A stretch of 64,000 bases of DNA, taken from positions 1,426,001 to 1,490,000 of the forward strand of contig NZ_CP042831.1 in the NCBI RefSeq assembly GCF_008000935.1, in the 5' to 3' direction. The translations under genes were made by a program, and so were the position numbers. The notes beneath the pieces were generated by a model. That model had not been told where the DNA came from. It did not search any database and worked only from the letters and a program-made list of their open reading frames with translations. Below, piece by piece: positions 18,220 through 25,829 of the stretch. Position 1 is the first letter of the stretch; each line of letters begins with the position of its first letter. Source of the DNA: Flavobacterium alkalisoli (GTDB lineage Bacteria; Bacteroidota; Bacteroidia; Flavobacteriales; Flavobacteriaceae).

Positions 18220-18798
18220 TTAAAGAAACAATGAAATAACAATTATGGCGAGTTGGTAATTGTCAAGATTGGTACGAAGGTGCTTAATTGCATTACTTAT
18301 GTGCTTTTCTACCGTGTGGATTGAAAGGTCAAGTTTTTTTGCGATTTCGCTATTGGTGTAGTTTTCAAAACGGCTTAGTAAAAACACTTCGCGACATTTT
18401 GGAGATAGTTTGTCTATTTCATTAAGTATGCCCTGTTCAAATTCACGATACTCAATATCGTTAGCTGTTTTTACAGGATCGGCTATAGTGAGAAGGGCAT
18501 CCTCATGCTCCTGAGTGAATTTAAGGCTACGGATGTGGTTTGCTACCCTGTATTTTACGGCTCTCATTAAATATCCTTCAAGATTAAGGATAACCGCTTC
18601 GCCGGAATTGTTCCAAAGGCTAATAAAAATTTCCTGAACAATGTCCTGGCAAATTTCTTCTTCCCTGTAAATTTTATAGGCGTAGTTGTAAAGCTTTTTC
18701 CAGTAGCGGTCGAAAATTACGCCAAAAGCATCCTGACTTCCTTCTTTCAGGAGGTTTTGTAATTCACTGTCTGATAACGAAGTAAGCTTTTTTCTCAT
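18220..18798 (-). CDS. ECF sigma-70 family RNA polymerase sigma factor (Bacteroidetes expansion type)
   Basis: The 192-residue protein has sigma region 2 (about 22-90: A-F-G-V-I-F-D-R-Y-W, then D-I-V-Q-E-I-F-I-S-L-W) and region 4 (about 125-178: L-S-P-K-C-R-E-V-F-L-L-S and S-I-H-T-V-E-K-H-I), with no other sigma regions. This is the standard ECF layout of the Bacteroidetes family paired with FecR. The gene is followed after 99 bases by the fecR gene. It should direct transcription of the SusC-SusD-phosphoesterase genes when released. A short hydrophobic tail (A-I-I-V-I-S-L-F-L) ends the protein. Confidence 0.93.
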   Translation of the reverse strand: MRKKLTSLSDSELQNLLKEGSQDAFGVIFDRYWKKLYNYAYKIYREEEICQDIVQEIFISLWNNSGEAVILNLEGYLMRAVKYRVANHIRSLKFTQEHEDALLTIADPVKTANDIEYREFEQGILNEIDKLSPKCREVFLLSRFENYTNSEIAKKLDLSIHTVEKHISNAIKHLRTNLDNYQLAIIVISLFL

Positions 18799-18916
18799 GA
18801 TAAAAACAGCATAGGCAAATGAATAACAATACTTTAAAAACTCCCAGTAACTTGTTTTAAGTTTATGTTACGGTAAGTTTAAATTGGTATTGTATGCTGT
18901 TTTTAAAAATTGATGT

Positions 18917-20008
18917 CTAAAATATGAAAGTAAGCAGTGAATGCTGACTTGCCGTATGCAAGTCCCTCCACACACGGTTAAGTTCCGACTGTGTTTTGGC
19001 AGCTTCCAGTCCGCAGTAGGGGTAAAGTGTATCTGTTATCTTTCGGGCATTGTGTGCTAATGTGCGGCTGCTATGAGTAACGGCTTGCAGTAACTCGTCA
19101 GAAACGCTATTGTTTTTAATATAGCTGTCCCAAGACTCGTTTACCGTGATATAAAATTGTTCACGATTGGTTAAAAGCAGCTCTTTCTGAGTGTGGAACT
19201 CCTTTTCAAAAAAAGCTTTTTGGTCTTCAGTGAACCTTTCAATGCCCGATCTGTTGTAAAACAAATCTTCAACCAGTTCGGTAAAATGAAGTGCCATGCC
19301 CAAAAAGTTTACGGCTAATGTGGCTTCTGCCAACTGCAGAAACGGGTAATTAAGATAAGGAGCTTCTGCTTTAAGGCTTCCGTTTATGGTAAAGCTTCTT
19401 GATGCCGGGACTTTAATGTTAGTAACGGTAAAACTATGACTCCCCGATGCTACCATGCCCATAGAGGGCCAGTTGGGTACAATGTTTACATCTTTTTTAT
19501 CGAGTATAAAGGAAAGTACAAGCTCTTCATTATTTTCATCTAAAACCGCATAGCCATCACTGTTTTTTACAAGGCAGTTCATGGTAAAGTGAGTGGCATG
19601 AAGCGCACCGCTGGCATATTTCCAGCTTCCGTTTATAAGATAACCGTTTGGGGTTAGTGTGGCTGTGCCTGTAGCTGCCCCACTGCCTGCAAGGCAGGTT
19701 TCAGGTTTGCTGAAAATTTCTTTAGCCAGTTCTATGTCTAAAAAAGCTGCAAACCATGCCGCTCCGCTGCATAAGGTAACAGTCCATCCGGTACTTCCGT
19801 CAGCTTTGGTAATCTTTTCTTCCAGTAAAAGTATTTCGGGTAAAGGTTTTTCAAGTCCTCCATAGGCTTTAGGGACGTAAATATTAAACCAGTTTTGTGA
19901 GTAGATGAGGTTAAGTATTTCCGGATGCAGCTTTCCGTCTTTTTCCGACTGTGCCGCATGTTCTTTAATTGTTTTTATCCAGGAATCCTTAAACTCAAAA
20001 TTAGACAT
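18917..20008 (-). CDS. Acyl-CoA dehydrogenase-fold flavoprotein
   Basis: The 363-residue protein follows the acyl-CoA dehydrogenase fold: an N-terminal helical domain with Y-V-P-K-A-Y-G-G (about 44-51), a middle beta domain (G-S-G-A-A-T-G near 108-114, S-W-K-Y-A-S-G) and a C-terminal four-helix domain ending W-R-D-L-H-T-A-S-Q-H. That ending and the short length resemble the flavin-dependent monooxygenases of this superfamily (HsaA/DszC-like) at least as well as true dehydrogenases, and I see no clear catalytic glutamate of the dehydrogenases. No reductase partner gene is adjacent. It has its own -7 promoter element 27 bases ahead. The fold call is firm, the reaction is not. Confidence 0.8.
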   Translation of the reverse strand: MSNFEFKDSWIKTIKEHAAQSEKDGKLHPEILNLIYSQNWFNIYVPKAYGGLEKPLPEILLLEEKITKADGSTGWTVTLCSGAAWFAAFLDIELAKEIFSKPETCLAGSGAATGTATLTPNGYLINGSWKYASGALHATHFTMNCLVKNSDGYAVLDENNEELVLSFILDKKDVNIVPNWPSMGMVASGSHSFTVTNIKVPASRSFTINGSLKAEAPYLNYPFLQLAEATLAVNFLGMALHFTELVEDLFYNRSGIERFTEDQKAFFEKEFHTQKELLLTNREQFYITVNESWDSYIKNNSVSDELLQAVTHSSRTLAHNARKITDTLYPYCGLEAAKTQSELNRVWRDLHTASQHSLLTFIF

Positions 20009-20034
20009 GTTTACTTTTTTTAGCTGATGCAGGG

Positions 20035-20042
20035 CAAAAGTA
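20035..20042 (-). promoter_or_regulatory. -7 promoter element for the acyl-CoA-dehydrogenase-fold gene
   Basis: The minus strand reads TACTTTTG, an exact TAnnTTTG match, 27 bases ahead of the ATG at 20008. The porin gene ends 25 bases further upstream, so the flavoprotein gene appears to have its own promoter. Confidence 0.5.
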
Positions 20043-20067
20043 AAAAACGCAGCTGTAATATGTGTGG

Positions 20068-21255
20068 TTAAAAAGAAAAATCGAGCTGTAGCCTAAAGCG
20101 CCACCCGCCTTCATAAGGTAACGACTTGTCCTGATAGCTAAAGTAGCTTCCTTCGCCTGTTAGCTTGCATTTATGTCCGTGAAAAAACCAGTTGCAGGCA
20201 ATAGAGGTTTCCGTTTGCAGGTTTTCAGGTAAGTCTGTATCAGGTTTAAACTCGGCATATCGTGCAGCTATTTCCATTTTTTTAGGGAACCAATCAAAAA
20301 GATAATGGAAAAAATAACCACCCTGTACATAATATCCTCTAAGCTGTGTGGTGGTGTTGCCGTTAAGTTTATCTGTTATGTTTTTATGATGCCATTCGGT
20401 TTGAGCACTGAATCCTCTATATAAAAAAGCGCTTTCCAAATTGTTTTGGTTAACCCTGTATTGCCCGGGTTCTCCATCTTCAAAACCGACAAGAGAACCA
20501 CCTCCTGCCTGAGAGAACCTAGTATAAGGACTTTGATTTGTTGCTGACGCAAAAGCTACATAAGCAGCAGGTTTTTCATGAAACTCCAAATCGCTGCCTT
20601 CAAAGCCAACTTCCCTGCCTAAAAAGTTCCATTGTGCCCTGCCAAAATACATAATGTTATTGTCGTCGTTAGTGGTGCTTCCCCTGCCTGTACCGGTTAA
20701 AGTGGCAGCCCAGTAATTAAAATCGAGTATGCCTTTGCCTTTAAGATGCCCGTATACTTCCAATCCCTGTTGCCTGTCTAAAGTAAATTCCCTGTTTATA
20801 AGCGACCGGTCTACCATTTGCTGTTCACCACTGCTTATAAAACGTTCACGGGTAAACTCTACCTTCCATTGCCCTGCTTTAAAGCTGAGGAACTCCCATT
20901 TTTCAAGCATTATCCTAAAATCCAAAAGATTACTTTGTGATAATTCGTATTCAAAATAGTATTTAAGCCAGGGTTCATATGCATGACCGCCTATTTTTAA
21001 GCGTGCCCTGTTTATTTTGAAAGCAGTTTTATTTTCGGTTAGGTAATCGTCATAAGTTACCGGGTCCTGATCTCCGGGTGTAGATAGTCTTAGCTGAAGC
21101 CTTCCCTGAATTTGCAATAAAAATTTATTATCGCTGGTATTAAACTCAAAACCCTTGTGGCCATATCGCACTTTTACAAATGTAGTATCCTCACTGCTTT
21201 GTGAAAATGCCGAAACAACAACAAAGAAAAGTAATAGGGATAATGTTTTTTTCAT
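20068..21255 (-). CDS. OprO/OprP-type porin
   Basis: The ATG at 21255 (395 residues) gives a clean signal peptide ending A-F-S-Q. The mature protein is a beta-barrel with alternating aromatic strands, beginning F-V-K-V-R-Y-G-H-K-G-F-E-F and ending R-L-Q-L-D-F-S-F with a terminal Phe. The R-I-M-L-E-K-W-E-F and A-R-Y-A-E-F-K-P-D segments are like those of the phosphate-selective porin O/P family. It should be an outer-membrane channel; Bacteroidota members of the family are not all phosphate-specific. It stands alone between the flavoprotein and the DoxX-like gene. Confidence 0.85.
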   Translation of the reverse strand: MKKTLSLLLFFVVVSAFSQSSEDTTFVKVRYGHKGFEFNTSDNKFLLQIQGRLQLRLSTPGDQDPVTYDDYLTENKTAFKINRARLKIGGHAYEPWLKYYFEYELSQSNLLDFRIMLEKWEFLSFKAGQWKVEFTRERFISSGEQQMVDRSLINREFTLDRQQGLEVYGHLKGKGILDFNYWAATLTGTGRGSTTNDDNNIMYFGRAQWNFLGREVGFEGSDLEFHEKPAAYVAFASATNQSPYTRFSQAGGGSLVGFEDGEPGQYRVNQNNLESAFLYRGFSAQTEWHHKNITDKLNGNTTTQLRGYYVQGGYFFHYLFDWFPKKMEIAARYAEFKPDTDLPENLQTETSIACNWFFHGHKCKLTGEGSYFSYQDKSLPYEGGWRFRLQLDFSF

Positions 21256-21317
21256 GTGCAAGGTTGGTTTTCAGCTGATTGTATTAAAATTACAAAAAAA
21301 ACGTTTACAGGTAGAAT

Positions 21318-21346
21318 AAAAAAGCCCCGCATTAGCAGGGCTTTTT
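21318..21346 (-). terminator. Terminator of the DoxX-like gene
   Basis: On the minus strand GCCCTGC pairs with GCGGGGC (one G-U pair) around a four-base TAAT loop and is followed by six U residues; an A-run flanks the other side. It lies just after the stop of the DoxX-like gene at 21362. Confidence 0.75.
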
Positions 21347-21361
21347 AAAGTATGTTTTTAA

Positions 21362-22618
21362 TTATCTGTTATCTGGGTATTCGTTTACCCAATTAAAACC
21401 TTTACTGATTAGTGGGAAATCTTTTTCATCACTACGACGTGTATTCAATTTAATAGTGTCGTTTTTAAAAATACCTTCAAAAGTATAATGTATGCTGTCG
21501 GTTTTGTAATATTTTAACCTGCCTACTTCCGTAGAGTCGCTATAACTAAAAAATGAAATTTCTTTTTTAAGGGTATCGGTTTCTGCACGATAACGTAAAA
21601 GATGCCCCCAGTTAGATGAATTCATTTTAAAGATATTTACACCATCGCCTTTTTCAAAGACTATATTTTTCCATCTATTGGTGTCTGTAAGAGTAGGTGG
21701 CAGGGTGTCATTATTCATTATAAAATCCTCTGCTTCATAAATGCCATACATGGCAGGTTTAGGACATGCATCGCCATACATCATTTGAGATCTAAGTCCG
21801 TTATATATCATAAAACCTGAAGCGGTGATTATAGCTACTCCTTTTACGATTTGAGTAATAAGGTTAGCTTTTTTTGACTTAAAAGGCTGGCGGTTAAATT
21901 GTGTACCTACCGGCTTATTAAGTATAAAAAAGTTTACAAGCCTCTTGTAGTCCAGTCCAATAAGGAAAGCAGCAAGCAGCATAAGCTGGAAAGAGAAAAG
22001 CTTGACAGGAATATCATAAGACATGTTCATTAAAAACACGTTAAGCATTACTCCAAAACATACAATAGCTCCCAGGGTTCTGGTTTTTCGGTACATTAAA
22101 AGCAATCCGGCAGCCACCTCGCATAAACCTGAAAATATAGTGTATGTGTCGGAAAATCCCATAAATGTCCAGGCCAGCCCCATTGGGGATTTATTTCCTA
22201 ACGGCAGTATTAATGAGGTTAGCGAAGGATATGTAAACTGGGTTTTGATAACTTTAGAGAAACCGTATACCAACATAAACATGCCTAAGTAGTAGCGTAT
22301 ATAGGTTTCCTGCCAGTATAGTATGAGCTTGTATTCTTTGTTTTTTCTGTCAATAAGGGTCCAAAGGAAGGCAAATGCAAGGGCAGTTATAGCTGTAAAA
22401 GCTAATTTATAATAGTCATATAATGTGTCTCCGCTTCCACTCGGGTGGTAAGTGATTTCGGATTCAAAAAGAAGATTCAGCAGTTTACTTACAATAGTAA
22501 ACAAAATATTTCCTATCGCAGGAAATATTGACAGTGCACAAAAAGCAAAAAAATACCGGAAAAGGAACTTAGTAATGCCGTTCCACGGTGTTGCGGTTAA
22601 GGTGTTGGTTTGATTCAT
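21362..22618 (-). CDS. DoxX-like multi-spanning membrane protein with C-terminal soluble domain
   Basis: The 418-residue protein has several hydrophobic helices (about 15-45, 66-86, 103-122, 150-225 in pairs and 250-270). The central block with F-S-G-L-C-E-V-A-A-G-L-L-L and the M-L-N-V-F-L-M-N-M-S-Y-D-I-P-V-K segment resembles DoxX-family membrane proteins. The last 140 residues are polar and beta-rich, with a D-A-C-P-K-P motif just after the final helix, so they probably lie in the periplasm. I do not know a function; DoxX relatives have been linked to respiration and thiol stress. It is a single-gene unit ended by its own terminator. Confidence 0.65.
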   Translation of the reverse strand: MNQTNTLTATPWNGITKFLFRYFFAFCALSIFPAIGNILFTIVSKLLNLLFESEITYHPSGSGDTLYDYYKLAFTAITALAFAFLWTLIDRKNKEYKLILYWQETYIRYYLGMFMLVYGFSKVIKTQFTYPSLTSLILPLGNKSPMGLAWTFMGFSDTYTIFSGLCEVAAGLLLMYRKTRTLGAIVCFGVMLNVFLMNMSYDIPVKLFSFQLMLLAAFLIGLDYKRLVNFFILNKPVGTQFNRQPFKSKKANLITQIVKGVAIITASGFMIYNGLRSQMMYGDACPKPAMYGIYEAEDFIMNNDTLPPTLTDTNRWKNIVFEKGDGVNIFKMNSSNWGHLLRYRAETDTLKKEISFFSYSDSTEVGRLKYYKTDSIHYTFEGIFKNDTIKLNTRRSDEKDFPLISKGFNWVNEYPDNR

Positions 22619-22944
22619 TACAGTTGGTTTGATTTTGTAACAAATAACGCTGGGATAATAAAAATGTTGTAGGCTTTTTCCTGTATATTAATAGGAGAGG
22701 CAGATAGTTAAAAAGTGTATCTGTCTTAAAGTATGATGTTTTAGAGGTATAATCTGTTAAAAATAGGAGTAATTAAACGGTTTTACCTATATATTCCTGT
22801 AATATGGTGTATTTGATATTATTATGCCTACCTTTACCACAATTGGTTTTCTGCCAAGCTTTCTCTGATCTGCAATTTGTTCCCATCTTTCTCTTCAGTC
22901 GAGGTGTTTCAGTTACCTCTTTTTTAATTTAAACAAATTATACT
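22619..22944. other. 326-base gap: leader region of the RRM gene
   Basis: No open frame of note lies here. The left part holds the start region of the DoxX-like gene, without a consensus -7 match. On the plus strand TACCTTTA at 22829-22836 is one base off the TAnnTTTG consensus and could start the RRM transcript, which would give a leader of about 100 bases. That leader is C/T-rich (22855-22900) and contains a short terminator-like hairpin at 22901-22925. Confidence 0.45.
22901..22925 (+). terminator. Terminator-like hairpin in the leader of the RRM gene
   Basis: GAGGT (22901-22905) and ACCTC (22915-22919) form a 5-bp stem followed by six T residues, 20 bases ahead of the start codon of the RRM protein. 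It resembles a weak intrinsic terminator or attenuator. It may also be the end of an unseen upstream transcript. Confidence 0.4.
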
Positions 22945-23229
22945 ATGAACATTTATGTAGGGAATCTGAGTCAGCAGACTTCGGAAGCCAAATTACGTGA
23001 TCTATTCGCAACTTATGGCGAGGTCGAAACTGTAAAAATTATTACAGACAATATTACTAACATCTCTAAAGGCTTCGGTTTTGTGGAAATGAGCAATAAG
23101 CAGGATGGTATAAAAGCCATTCAGGAGCTTAATGAAAGTGATGTGGATTCTAATTCTATCGTTGTGAACGAAGCCCGCCCTAAGTCAGCACAGCCTGGAG
23201 CTTTTAAATTCAATAATAAAAGATATTAA
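22945..23229 (+). CDS. Single-RRM RNA-binding protein
   Basis: The 94-residue protein is one RNA-recognition motif: RNP2 I-Y-V-G-N-L at residues 3-8 and RNP1 K-G-F-G-F-V-E-M at 44-51, with the usual alternation of strands and helices. A short basic tail follows the domain and lacks the Gly-rich repeats of eukaryotic relatives. Such proteins bind single-stranded RNA and are common in Bacteroidota, where they have been linked to post-transcriptional control in Bacteroides. The gene has a long C/T-rich leader with a terminator-like hairpin, so autoregulation is possible. It ends at a strong terminator. Confidence 0.93.
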   Translation: MNIYVGNLSQQTSEAKLRDLFATYGEVETVKIITDNITNISKGFGFVEMSNKQDGIKAIQELNESDVDSNSIVVNEARPKSAQPGAFKFNNKRY

Positions 23230-23246
23230 GGAATTATTTTTTACTT

Positions 23247-23282
23247 ACTAAGAGTGGTGTATTATGCCATTCTTAGTTTTTT
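23247..23282 (+). terminator. Terminator of the RRM gene
   Basis: ACTAAGAGTGG (23247-23257) pairs with CCATTCTTAGT (23267-23277) over 11 bp with one G-U pair, followed by a T-run to 23282. It lies 18 bases after the stop codon. Confidence 0.85.
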
Positions 23283-23295
23283 ATACTAGTGAACG

Positions 23296-23323
23296 AATGC
23301 TTCAAAAGAAGCATTTTAATTTT
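23296..23323 (+). terminator. Second hairpin ahead of the lysine-rich protein gene
   Basis: AATGCTTC (23296-23303) and GAAGCATT (23308-23315) form a perfect 8-bp stem with an AAAA loop, followed by TTAATTTT. It lies 14 bases after the main RRM terminator and 20 bases before the next ATG, so it is either a backup terminator or a leader structure of the next gene. Confidence 0.5.
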
Positions 23324-23342
23324 AATCAAACATTATATATTT

Positions 23343-23573
23343 ATGCCAGACTCATTTACAAAAAAAGAAAACATAAAAAAGAAAGCGAAAAAGAAAAAGG
23401 AAAAGGAATTAAAGAGGGAAGACAGGAAAACGAATAACAATAAAGGAAAGAGCCTCGAAGATATGTTTGTCTATGTAGATGAAAAGGGACAGTTAACATC
23501 TACACCTCCTGAAGTAAAGATTGAGGGTAAAGATGAAAAACGTAGTGAAACTTTTAAAAAGAGATGGAAATAA
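23343..23573 (+). CDS. Small lysine-rich protein, function unknown
   Basis: The ATG at 23343 (76 residues) is preferred, because an upstream in-frame start at 23289 would run through the hairpin region and add a hydrophobic, unrelated stretch. The protein is highly charged: a basic K/E/R-rich first half (residues 5-35) that should form a helix, then S-L-E-D-M-F-V-Y-V-D-E-K-G and T-S-T-P-P-E. I recall short proteins with this layout in many Flavobacteriaceae, but know no function. The basic half would suit nucleic-acid or ribosome binding. It lies directly downstream of the RRM gene and ends at a strong terminator. Confidence 0.7.
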   Translation: MPDSFTKKENIKKKAKKKKEKELKREDRKTNNNKGKSLEDMFVYVDEKGQLTSTPPEVKIEGKDEKRSETFKKRWK

Positions 23574-23595
23574 AAGCTATCGATTCTTGAAAAAG

Positions 23596-23632
23596 AAAAA
23601 GCCGGTTTACATTTTGTAAACCGGCTTTTTTT
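23596..23632. terminator. Bidirectional terminator between the lysine-rich gene and tRNA-Phe
   Basis: GCCGGTTTAC (23601-23610) and GTAAACCGGC (23616-23625) form a perfect 10-bp stem with the loop ATTTT, flanked by an A-run at 23596-23600 and a T-run at 23626-23632. It serves the plus-strand gene and the minus-strand tRNA. Confidence 0.9.
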
Positions 23633-23637
23633 GTTTG

Positions 23638-23710
23638 TGGTACCTCCAGGAATCGAACCAGGGACACATGGATTTTCAGTCCATTGCTCTACCAACTGAG
23701 CTAAGGTACC
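23638..23710 (-). tRNA. tRNA-Phe (anticodon GAA)
   Basis: The minus strand folds as a 73-base cloverleaf: acceptor GGTACCT/AGGTACC with discriminator A, D-arm GCTC...GAGC, anticodon stem ATGGA/TCCAT with loop CTGAAAA (anticodon GAA), and TTCGATT T-loop. The T-stem reads CCTGG on both sides, leaving a U-U mismatch at positions 51 and 63. No CCA end is encoded; the next bases are CAA. A consensus promoter lies 17 bases upstream. Confidence 0.97.
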
Positions 23711-23726
23711 GTTGTCATTGCGGGTG

Positions 23727-23757
23727 CAAATATAGAACCATTTTTATATTATCCAAA
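23727..23757 (-). promoter_or_regulatory. Promoter of tRNA-Phe
   Basis: The minus strand has TTTG (23754-23757), a 19-base spacer and TATATTTG (23727-23734), matching both the -33 and -7 elements of the Bacteroidota housekeeping promoter. The tRNA begins 17 bases downstream. Confidence 0.75.
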
Positions 23758-23782
23758 ACAAAAATCAAAAAAAATCAATTTG

Positions 23783-23790
23783 TATCTTTG
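23783..23790 (+). promoter_or_regulatory. -7 promoter element for coaX and the envelope genes
   Basis: TATCTTTG is an exact TAnnTTTG match, 20 bases ahead of the ATG at 23810. Its position supports that ATG over the in-frame TTG at 23780, which would lie upstream of the transcription start. No -33 TTTG at normal spacing was found. Confidence 0.6.
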
Positions 23791-23809
23791 CCTTACTAAC
23801 AAAAGGAAA

Positions 23810-24544
23810 ATGCTTTTAACCGTAGATATAGGTAATACAAAAATTAAAGCCGCTGTGTTTGAGGTAAATGCCTTGAAAGAGAAATTTGTTTTTGAGAAAA
23901 ACGAGACCGAAAAAAAAATTAAAAAAATTTTTGAGCAGCATGAAAAAATTGCGTCGGTTATTCTTTCTTCGGTAGGAAATCGAGAAAAAGAGATTGTATC
24001 AGAACTTAAAAAATACGCTCCGGTAACGGTAATTGATCACGAATTTTCATTTCCGTTTATAAATAAATATACCACTCCGGCTACTTTAGGGGTAGACAGA
24101 ATGGTTTTGGCAGCAGGAGCGGTGCTTCAGTTTCCGGATCAAAACAGGCTCGTGCTGGATGCAGGTACATGCATAACCTATGACTTTGTAGATAGAAATA
24201 ACCATTATCTTGGTGGCGCAATCTCTCCGGGTTTACAGATGAGGTATGATGCCATGCATAATTTTACTGCAAAACTTCCGTTGTTATATCCGGAAACACC
24301 GTCTACATACATAGGTGACTCTACTAATTCTTCCTTACATTCGGGTGCGGTAAACGGCTTTGTGTATGAAATTGAAGGGTTTATAAAGGAGTATAGTAGG
24401 GACTATGAAGATTTAACGGTTATATTAACAGGAGGAGACGCTGAATTTTTGGCTAAAAGATTAAAAAACACCATATTTGCCAATTCAAATTTTCTGCTGG
24501 AAAGTTTGAACAATCTATATATATATAAAATCAAAAATGATTAA
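23810..24544 (+). CDS. coaX: Type III pantothenate kinase
   Basis: The 244-residue protein has the CoaX signatures: V-D-I-G-N-T-K-I-K at residues 5-13 (phosphate-binding), T-L-G-V-D-R-M (the pantothenate-site block), D-A-G-T-C-I-T-Y-D, and G-G-A-I-S-P-G-L-Q-M-R. It phosphorylates pantothenate in the first step of coenzyme A synthesis in the cytoplasm. Type III enzymes are not inhibited by CoA and need a monovalent cation. It leads a run of plus-strand genes; the next gene overlaps its end by 8 bases, so translation is probably coupled. Confidence 0.95.
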   Translation: MLLTVDIGNTKIKAAVFEVNALKEKFVFEKNETEKKIKKIFEQHEKIASVILSSVGNREKEIVSELKKYAPVTVIDHEFSFPFINKYTTPATLGVDRMVLAAGAVLQFPDQNRLVLDAGTCITYDFVDRNNHYLGGAISPGLQMRYDAMHNFTAKLPLLYPETPSTYIGDSTNSSLHSGAVNGFVYEIEGFIKEYSRDYEDLTVILTGGDAEFLAKRLKNTIFANSNFLLESLNNLYIYKIKND

Positions 24545-25811
24545 AAACATAATCGCAGGCTTTTGCCTTCTTTTTTCGGGGGTAGTTTTTTCACAGGAAA
24601 GTAATGCATCACCTTATTCTTACTATGGTTTGGGAGACCAAAAATTTAAAGGTACCGTAGAGAATGTAAGCATGGGAGGGGTAGGGGTACTAAGAGACAG
24701 TATTCACCTTAACCTTCAAAATCCTTCTACCTATAGTTCTCTTGATTATACTACATTTACTATCGGGGGAAATACTTCTGCTACATCATTAGAGACAACA
24801 GATGTTACCGAAAAAGTTAACAGGACTACACTTAATTATTTAGGTATAGGGCTTCCGGTTAGCAATAAAGCCGGTATTGCTCTGGGTATTATGCCATATA
24901 CATCTGTAGGGTATAAAGTGGATAATTTAACAACCGGGGCTGACGATATAGAAAGATTTTCACGATTTAATGGAAAGGGAGGTCTTAACAGAGTATTCTT
25001 TGGTGCGTCTTATGAGATTACGCCTAAGTTTAGCGTAGGAGCCGATATTAACTACAATTTTGGTAATATAGATACGGAATCTATTGTTGCTATCTCAGAT
25101 GTTCAGTATGGTACCCGTGAGCAAAACAGTTCTCATTATGGTGGTGCCTCATTTAATTTGGCAGCAAATTATAAGACAAGGTTTAAAAACGGACTTACCT
25201 GGTACAGCAGCGTTATTTATACGCCGGCCTCTACATTAAATACAACAACTACAAGAGATTTGGCTACTATCTCGCTAACTTCAAGCGGTAGTCAGGTTGT
25301 GATTGACGAGATTGAGCAGAGTGAATTAAAATCTGATACAGATTTACCTTCTGCCTTTACTCTTGGTACAGGTTTTGGTTTGGAGAGAAAATGGTTTGTA
25401 GCTGCACAGTTTACAGGGCAGGAAAGCAATGATATGTCTAATCGTTTTAATACTGTTGACGATCTTGATTTTCAAAACTCATACAAAGTGTCTCTTGGAG
25501 GTTATTTTATACCAAAATATAACTCATACACCAGCTATCTTAGCAGGATTACTTATAGGGCAGGTTTAAGGTATGAAAATACAGGTCTTGTTATCAATAA
25601 CGAAGAGATAAACGATATGGCTCTTAGTTTTGGTTTTGGTTTTCCTATGGGAGCTAATGGTAACTTAGTTGCTCCGGCTAACCTTAACCTTGGGTTTGAA
25701 GTAGGTAAGCGTGGTACAACTAATGCCGGGCTTATACAGGAAAATTATTTTAATGTGTATTTAAGCTTCTCGTTTAACGACAGATGGTTTGTTAAACGCA
25801 AGTATTTCTAA
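24537..25811 (+). CDS. Putative outer-membrane beta-barrel protein
   Basis: The 424-residue protein has a signal peptide ending V-V-F-S-Q (residue 20) and opens its mature part with S-P-Y-S-Y-Y-G-L-G-D, a common start of an uncharacterised Bacteroidota outer-membrane family with FadL-like features (S-M-G-G-V-G-V, N-P-S-T-Y near residues 42-62). Strands alternate throughout, and the protein ends V-K-R-K-Y-F with a C-terminal Phe. It overlaps coaX by 8 bases and is followed by a TPR gene and lptC, so it may contribute to outer-membrane or LPS biogenesis. That link is inference from position only. Confidence 0.75.
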   Translation: MIKNIIAGFCLLFSGVVFSQESNASPYSYYGLGDQKFKGTVENVSMGGVGVLRDSIHLNLQNPSTYSSLDYTTFTIGGNTSATSLETTDVTEKVNRTTLNYLGIGLPVSNKAGIALGIMPYTSVGYKVDNLTTGADDIERFSRFNGKGGLNRVFFGASYEITPKFSVGADINYNFGNIDTESIVAISDVQYGTREQNSSHYGGASFNLAANYKTRFKNGLTWYSSVIYTPASTLNTTTTRDLATISLTSSGSQVVIDEIEQSELKSDTDLPSAFTLGTGFGLERKWFVAAQFTGQESNDMSNRFNTVDDLDFQNSYKVSLGGYFIPKYNSYTSYLSRITYRAGLRYENTGLVINNEEINDMALSFGFGFPMGANGNLVAPANLNLGFEVGKRGTTNAGLIQENYFNVYLSFSFNDRWFVKRKYF

Positions 25812-25829
25812 TAAAATAAATTGCTTATC

